Origin: Entomortierella parvispora
Taxonomy: Eukaryota > Mortierellomycota > Mortierellomycetes > Mortierellales > Mortierellaceae
Assembly (NCBI GenBank): GCA_963573315.1
Contig: OY752150.1
Span: 744,001 to 808,000 of the forward strand
DNA length: 64,000 bases
Direction: 5' to 3'
Part shown: piece by piece, positions 54,628 to 64,000 of the stretch
Position numbering within the stretch: the first letter of the stretch is position 1
How the letters are laid out: each line of letters begins with the position of its first letter
Made by a program: the position numbers and the translations under genes
The notes under the pieces: model-generated
What the model saw: the letters and a program-made list of their open reading frames with translations, nothing else
The model's database searches: none
Told to the model about the DNA's origin: nothing

Positions 54628-56716
54628 TTATTCCTTTATACATGTCCAAGTGCTACATTCATACACGTATTTCAGCATGCCATGTGGGTTCGCCATGTAT
54701 GTACTCTTGGTTGTGCCTTGTACCTCAATTCTAAAGCCCAGCTTCTTGACCAAGTCAAGAACCTCCTCCAGACTCAACTCGATAGAGATTTCATTGGGTG
54801 TGTTTTCAAAATGCCACAGCAATGGTCCTACATTGGTATAAAAGGTACAAACGACAGCCGGTTAAAATGTTGAAAAAAGATGTGAAGAGTCCTCTGAAAC
54901 AGGGACCCGCGTGTTTTGTGTCTTGGTTCCCAAATTGTTCAGGCCCCAGTCTCAAATCCTAGAAATAGCTCCTTGACCTCCGTGAGTTATTTTCGTCAAC
55001 TCAACGAGAAAAAAGTCTCTGGTAATTCGCGTTCACCGAGGAGTTTCAATTATCGTCCTTGGGGGAGACCTCGACGCCTGGATCGTCCAGGTAAATTCTC
55101 AAAAATTTCACAGTCACCTACAAATCCCCCAGACAATCCTTCCTCTTTCCTCTTTAAAACTGGTCTTACCGGCGTTGATCCAGACACCTCCCTTTTTCAG
55201 AATCTTGTGAATGGTTTCCAGATAATCGACAATGTTCTTGGCAGTGTCGATGAAGAAGCAAGTCACCACGGCGTCCCATCTTTCTATAATTCACAATACA
55301 ATTCTCGGTCAATAAGAGTATGGGTTCAAGCTGTCGCCCAGGAGTCAATCGGACAAATGGTTCATACCAATGTTTTCTTCCTCCATTCCATAGACCTCAA
55401 TGAAATCACCCGCCACCATTGAGAAATCAGCTCCGCGAGGAATCTCGCTGGGGTTGACGTCGGGGATCATGGCCGAGGTCAGAATGTCGTTTGGGTTGAC
55501 AATGTTGGAGAACGAATGAATATAGGGGTAGATCTTGAACTGATTCACACTCTGGGTCTTGTTGAGGATGAAGTTGGACGCCAGCAACATGTAGTACGAA
55601 AACTCGTTGCCCTGACAGCTGAACCCTTCGTGTGCAATATCAAACGCCAAGCGACCCAATCCAGATCCTGGCACTAGCACGTTGAGTTTTCCTCGCTCTT
55701 CCACAGGTACAGTTGAGAATCGTGCTTTCAGCTCCTGAACCATCGGGTGATAAATAGCCTCACGTTCAGGCTTGCCCTAATATCAAGAAATAAAAACAAA
55801 AAGAGATTAACATGCAAGAATTTCCGAGAATATCTCTCGTAGCCAAAAAAAAATTTGAGGACATCCTGTATCTTACGCCCTCACTCCAATCGCGCACAAA
55901 TTGCTTGATCGTTCCTTGAACTTTTTCCATATCTTGTTCTCGAACCCGAAGAGCTGCCGCATTTCTAGCCCTATCGTTCATGTCGAGCTGATACAGTTGC
56001 AAGGAAAAGACGTTACAGCCGTTGTTCTCAAAATGACCATTATCAACTGTCAAGGGCTGTATAGTCTCTGTAGCTTCTACCTTGACTAATTCGTCGTTAA
56101 CGAAAATTTGTTGATCTTCACAAATGATCTTGATAATCTCGTAATTGGCCTCGATGGCTTCGTCAACCTTTTCCATTCTCTCGAGGTAAGACGGAAGCAT
56201 CCTAGTCACGAACACCAAAAAAAAAAAAAAAAAAAAACAGTCAGGGTGAGTCTTTCATCCATTTCATTTTTTTGGCTCCTATTACCATCGACTTATGGTA
56301 ACATTCACTCACTTTTGTTGTCTCTCAGGTAGCGAGTAAAAGTCGGTCCTTCGGCGATGGTTGGCGTACATGGCGCTAGTCTTATACTGGGAGAAGGCCT
56401 TCACGATTTTATGAAAGTGTAGTGTCTCCTCGTGGACGTCGTCTGTTTCATCAAACCAATGGCCCCCATGGCCTCCATGGTCGTGGCTATGAGAATGGCT
56501 ATGGTTGTGGTCGTGGTTATGGTCGTGGCCATGTTCATGGCCATGTCCTGCATTGTCATGACCATGGTAGTAGGCGTGGTCCACTATGTCAAGATCCTCA
56601 TTGGACTGATGGTGTTCATTGTCCGAGAATCGGTTTTGTCCGCGTGCTCGAACCGGCTCCTCCTGTCTGATGCCGGATTGCAAGTTTGAGTGTTGGTGTC
56701 CTTGATGATGGTCCAT
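54628..56716 (-). CDS. CARNMT1: Carnosine N-methyltransferase-like protein (CARNMT1 / N2227 family)
   Basis: Five exons (56313-56716, 55877-56201, 55368-55776, 55170-55283, 54628-54827) give 483 residues. The N-terminal 90 residues are unusual, with a dense His/Asp/Gly tract at about 50-86. The N2227 methyltransferase follows: [31 protein letters not shown], the SAM-binding [56 protein letters not shown] and PLLWHFE near the end. Family enzymes methylate carnosine or other His-containing peptides with S-adenosylmethionine. Fungi do not generally contain carnosine, so the in vivo substrate may differ (inference). The stop lies 17 bp from the stop of the convergent SHB17-like gene; the start lies 107 bp downstream of the SRPK stop. 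Confidence 0.92.
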
Positions 56717-56823
56717 CCTGATGCTGAAGAAAGAATGGCTCCACTTCACCAAACGGACGCGTCTTCTGTTCACGTACAAGCCACAGGTGATCGGGAAGAG
56801 TCAATTTTTGAAAGAGGAATGTT

Positions 56824-60354
<3,531 letters not shown>

Positions 60355-61137
60355 ATGTCACTGATCGACGAATTCCGCTCTGGTAACTTTTCACTCTATG
60401 GCCAGTGGTAATGTCACTTCCCAGGAGCACTGCACAGGACAGGAATAGCGAATCGAACTCTTTGCGCGTTCATTACCTATTCAACGCTCTGATCTGCTTC
60501 TCTTCATCTCTTCTTCTCTTTCACTTTTGCTCATGTAGGTTCGGCCTTGCTTCTATTGTCGGTACGTCTCCTCAGTTCATCGGAAGTTTCACTAAGCGCC
60601 CTCGTCGATGGAAGTGGCAATAGACAAATGAGATGACTGACTGTGTTATTTTGTTGCCTTGACTTGCCAGCTTTGATTTTGTTCGGTATCCTCAACTTCA
60701 GAATTGCTTGGTCGCTGATCGGATGGATCATTGCTTTCCTCTTGGTCTTCATCGAGATTCCGCTGTGCATGAAGTGCTGTCCCACCAGCGCCAAGTTTGA
60801 CACGTTCATGGGTCGTTTCCAAAACTCTTACTTCCGTGCCGGTGCTTACCTCATGTAAAACTTTTTTTTTTGTGTGAACACTGATCTTGCGCCACCAATT
60901 TTTTTTATTGAGCGAACGCACTGACATCAATCGATCCTTCGGCTCTCAACAATTGAATTTATTAGCTTCTGTATCCTCATGTGGTTGGGAGTGGGAGTGG
61001 GCCATGCCAGCCTTCAGGCCATCTCGGCCTTGTTGCTGACCTTTGCAGCTCTCTCCTACGGCTTTGCCGCCGTCCGTGGCCAGACACCAGCATCCAGCAC
61101 AATCACTGGAGGCACTGGAGTCTCAACCATGGTCTAG
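60355..61137 (+). CDS. TVP18: Golgi membrane protein Tvp18
   Basis: Four exons (60355-60407, 60539-60561, 60671-60854, 60966-61137) give 143 residues; exon 2 is only 23 nt. The start MSLIDEFRSGNFSLYGQW matches the family's FxSxNFSxYGQW opening. Four hydrophobic segments follow: ALILFGILNFRIAW, WIIAFLLVFIEIPL, IFCILMWLGVGVGHAS and ALLLTFAALSYGFAA, with the conserved IPLCMKCCPTSAKFD between. Tvp18 is a small tetraspan protein of late Golgi vesicles with a minor trafficking role in yeast. The gene converges on the RhoGAP gene with 156 bp between stops. Confidence 0.93.
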
Positions 61138-61293
61138 ACAACGGATCATTTCAATCTCATTCAACGTCCTCCCTCATGCATCACTACTACTCATCCATAA
61201 TTGTATGCCAGCCGCCCAAATAATAGAAAATAAAGCAAATAAACACACACCCCATCGCAACCGCGTGAGTTAATACTTGTATTTTTTTTACTA

Positions 61294-64000
61294 TCATATC
61301 AACGACGCTGCAGGGTGTCGCTCATGCCTCGTCCGATGAGGCTGACTAGCAGAGCGGTCGTTGCTATTGTTAGTCGCAGGTTCACGGGCATGCCTACGCC
61401 ACTGTGCACTCTCGGCTGCTTGTTCAACAGATACATCGTCGAGTCTGAAATCTATTAGAGGGGTACTTGTGGCCTCATTCAGTTCTTTGGCCATGAGCTG
61501 GTCGTAAAGATCGATCACAGGCGCCGGTCTCGATGTGGATGTCCCTGAAATGGGGTTCGTAGATGGTTGGGTATATTGGATGGTGCTGGCCTCCATGCTG
61601 GGCGATCCTTGTGGAGTCTGTCTCGATGCAGAACTGCCTCGCAAGTGTTGAATGCGGTGAGGTGGCGAAGCTGGGCTTTGATCAGAGTAATCTCGGTTAA
61701 TTTCCTCCCAATCCCCGGCAGGGTTGTTAGAGATAGCAGAGGCATCTCGGTGCTGATCACCCTTTGTCGACTCGTTTTGCACAAAATCGTCCGTGAAATC
61801 AAAGTCGTTCTCGCCCTCTTGTTCCGATTGCAAACCCATTTCAAAATTCTTGATCAGTTCCAAGTTCTCCATCTCCTCGTGCTTCAAGTCCTTGTCTGCC
61901 CAAACAAAAAGAAGGTTCTTTCGCCGTTGTTCATCCCCACCATCGCCACCAAGTAGGTTTTTGAAAAGGACAGAGCCGATTTGCAGAGTCGGACAAAAGA
62001 TCAGTCCCAGGTTGGAGATATTCATCTTTGTGCTGCCTTCGTAATCTGCGAGGTTGGACAAATGTTGACAAAGGGTTCCCAATAGAATATAGTTTTCTAA
62101 TGGTAGGCGACGGAGAGCATCCTTGAGCGATTGCTGGGATTGTTCCGTTTCCGAAAATTTGATGCTATTGAATGACGCCAAGCTGTCCATGGGTATGATG
62201 GGGGAGGGCACTATCACGGCAGAGCTGCGGTTAGTATTTGAGCTGCATTATAGATGACCTTGTGAACAATAATACTCTTACATTCACGCAGATAGAGCTT
62301 CAGCAGCGTTGCCACGTCGTGTGGATTCTGAGGCTCATTTCCCTTTTGCAAGAAATCATAGTCTTGGCCTAAAATGAAGACGCAGGACGATGAGTACTCT
62401 ATATTTCCCTGTTGACCAAACGGGTGCCAAGAGCTTACCATGATCGAACATGGACTTGAGCCGGGCCACATTGGAGGTGCTCCCAGACACTCGATAGAGG
62501 CCTATTTCTTCCACGCCCATAATGTCCAAGTATTCAATGCAACGTGTGACGACAGCTGGTACTCCCGTCACCACAGAGATACGTGACAATTTGACCGCAT
62601 CCTCCAAAGGAAGTCCAAATATCTGGGCCGCCGTTCCTTGTCGACTAAAGTTGCCACTAGTATCGACCATTTCATCCATGTCTGATAGAAAAACTGTCAG
62701 TAAGCAATTTCAATCAGGAGAGCAAGCAAGAGAAGTGGTCCTGAGAGCGATAATTCTAGATGAATACCTCGTTTCTTCCACCGATCTGCCAATCCTCCAG
62801 CAATGCCTCCCATCCCCCCACGGTCCTCCCAGGCCTTTTTTGCTATGCCGCCCCACTCTGCGCCGCGCGCTCTCCAGAGTGAGCTCTTCTCATGAACAGC
62901 CTCGGCTAAATCCGCTCTTTTCTCGGCGTAGTTGATCTGTTTCATCCGCTCCGTTTGCTCTTGCGCCAATGCCTGAATTTTATGTAACGACGCCGTTAGT
63001 GCCGCAGCTGGAGCATCGTCAGGTTGCAAACGTTGATTTCCACTCGCACTGGAATAAGGCGGGTAGGTGGGTGAAATAGGAGAGGTGGGAGAGCTGATAT
63101 ATCCTGGATTGGTATGTACTCGATGGCTGAATGGTCCGTCTAGTGTTTGTTCGGTGGTAATAGGACTCTTGGAAGATTGTGGGACGGCGACGGCAAGAGA
63201 TGCAGACGTTTTGGCATCAGATGTAGATCTCAATCTCGATCTTGCACTGAAAAGTGTTGCGTTTGTCCCTGACAAGCTCGAATCTTCAGTCTTGCTCTCA
63301 TTTAATCCGGCTACAGTCGAGGATTTGGGGCCAGCTGCACTCGTCGATCGTGACCATACAGGCGGTGAAGATGGCAGGGTGCCCATAGTTGCCCTGCCTC
63401 GTGTATGAATAGACCCATGCTCCTGTATCTGGTCGTCCGTAGAATGCTCCGCTGAATGATCTGTTGACCTTGGCTTCTTTACAGGTGGTGCAATGGTGGC
63501 CTTGGGAGATGCCGACTTGATGGTTAATTCGGACAGTCGAGGAAGTTCCTGAGATTTAGAGACACTCTGTATCCTGCTCGAAGGCGTGGTCGTGACGGAA
63601 GACGAAGAAGATGGTGCAGACATCGGGGTTGTTTCTGGAGAGTTGCTAGCGATATCCGCTGTTGATGGATCCGGTTTCGACTGTAGCGCAGCGGACTGAA
63701 GGCCCAAAGGCTTTGCTCGAGGTTGAGGTGCGAGAGAAATTCTCTTGGGCTTGGGCGGGGGTTGCGGACCCTGGCGACCAACGGGCGTTTTAAGCGACGA
63801 AGGATCGGTATTCTTTTTTGCTGGACTGTCCTCCGATTGTCGCTGGTTGAGTTGGGTTTCCAATGACCCTCCTTTCGCCAACTCCATGGTATTTGATGGA
63901 GACGCTGCTTCTGAATCCTTTAGTATCTGGTCCTGCAGAGCAGGGCGAGTTACAGGTCGTGGGGCGGGCACCGGGGCCTTCGTGAAAAGTTCCTTGAGCT
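61294..64000 (-). CDS. RhoGAP-domain protein (N-terminus outside the window)
   Basis: The frame enters from beyond 64000 (LKELFTKAPVPAPRP) and continues through at least four exons. A disordered Ser/Pro/Thr region of over 300 residues comes first. A helical segment follows (KIQALAQEQTERMKQINYAE through AEWGGIAKKAWEDRGG and GLADRWKKR). The RhoGAP domain then has IFGLPLEDAVKLS, VPAVVTRCIEYLD, the arginine finger in GLYRVSGS, NPHDVATLLKLYLRELPSP and LPLENYILLGTLCQHLSNL, KMNISNLGLIFCPTL. A disordered C-terminus follows. It would stimulate GTP hydrolysis by a Rho/Cdc42-type GTPase at membranes or polarity sites. The target GTPase is unknown, and upstream domains (for example BAR or PH) may lie outside the window. 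Confidence 0.88.

Overview
The window is nuclear DNA of a filamentous fungus. The evidence is many short GT-AG introns, chitin synthase, a Tvp18 Golgi protein, SRPK kinase, RhoGAP, a Pho89-type phosphate transporter and large serine/proline-rich proteins. Base composition near 50% GC, homopolymer-rich introns, abundant CAG/CAA tracts and the single-exon F-box gene fit an early-diverging fungus, most likely Mucoromycota/Mortierellomycotina. That placement is inference; no rRNA or mitochondrial marker is present. I see no bacterial operons, CRISPR, tRNA or rRNA genes, and no intact transposon.

Layout. 1-0.7 kb: 5' part of a CHL1/DDX11 helicase gene (minus). 1.06-3.4 kb: two diverged tandem copies of a segment carrying a small glutamine-rich ORF. 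3.7-8.6 kb: convergent lipid-hydrolase genes, a MYND-finger/acyl-protein-thioesterase fusion (plus) and a DDHD phospholipase (minus). 8.95-10.3 kb: F-box protein. 11.3-17.0 kb: ABCC transporter. 18.5-19.7 kb: orphan single-pass membrane protein. 20.5-23.3 kb: biotin-dependent carboxylase alpha chain, convergent with an ABHD1/3-type hydrolase (23.5-25.5). 25.9-26.4 kb: CsbD-like stress protein. 27-28.6 kb: an uncharacterised protein with four copies of an alpha/beta module, divergent from a PiT phosphate transporter (29.4-31.2). 32.4-36.1 kb: chitin synthase, convergent with a 1651-residue DUF3712 membrane protein (36.7-41.9). 42-47 kb: gene-poor, with a few short candidate coding fragments. 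47.1-48.7 kb: ribosomal protein uL13. 48.9-50.0 kb: GPI-type surface protein. 50.8-52.1 kb: disordered protein. About 52.9-53.3 kb: a poorly resolved candidate gene. 53.6-54.6 kb: SHB17-like phosphatase. 54.6-56.7 kb: CARNMT1-like methyltransferase. 56.8-59.2 kb: SRPK kinase. 60.4-61.1 kb: TVP18. 61.3-64.0 kb: RhoGAP protein running off the window.

The genes are independent eukaryotic loci, not a pathway cluster. Loose themes are lipid metabolism (thioesterase, DDHD lipase, ABHD esterase, acyl-CoA carboxylase), cell surface and wall (chitin synthase, GPI protein, DUF3712 protein, orphan membrane protein) and Golgi or vesicle function (Tvp18, DDHD lipase, RhoGAP). Exon boundaries were inferred by eye from GT-AG (once GC-AG) signals, reading phase and protein-family conservation; treat them as good to a few bases. 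I found no convincing new multi-gene system. The best candidates for novelty are the four-module protein, the MYND-thioesterase fusion, the expanded DUF3712 protein, the presequence-less carboxylase and the duplicated Q-rich locus.
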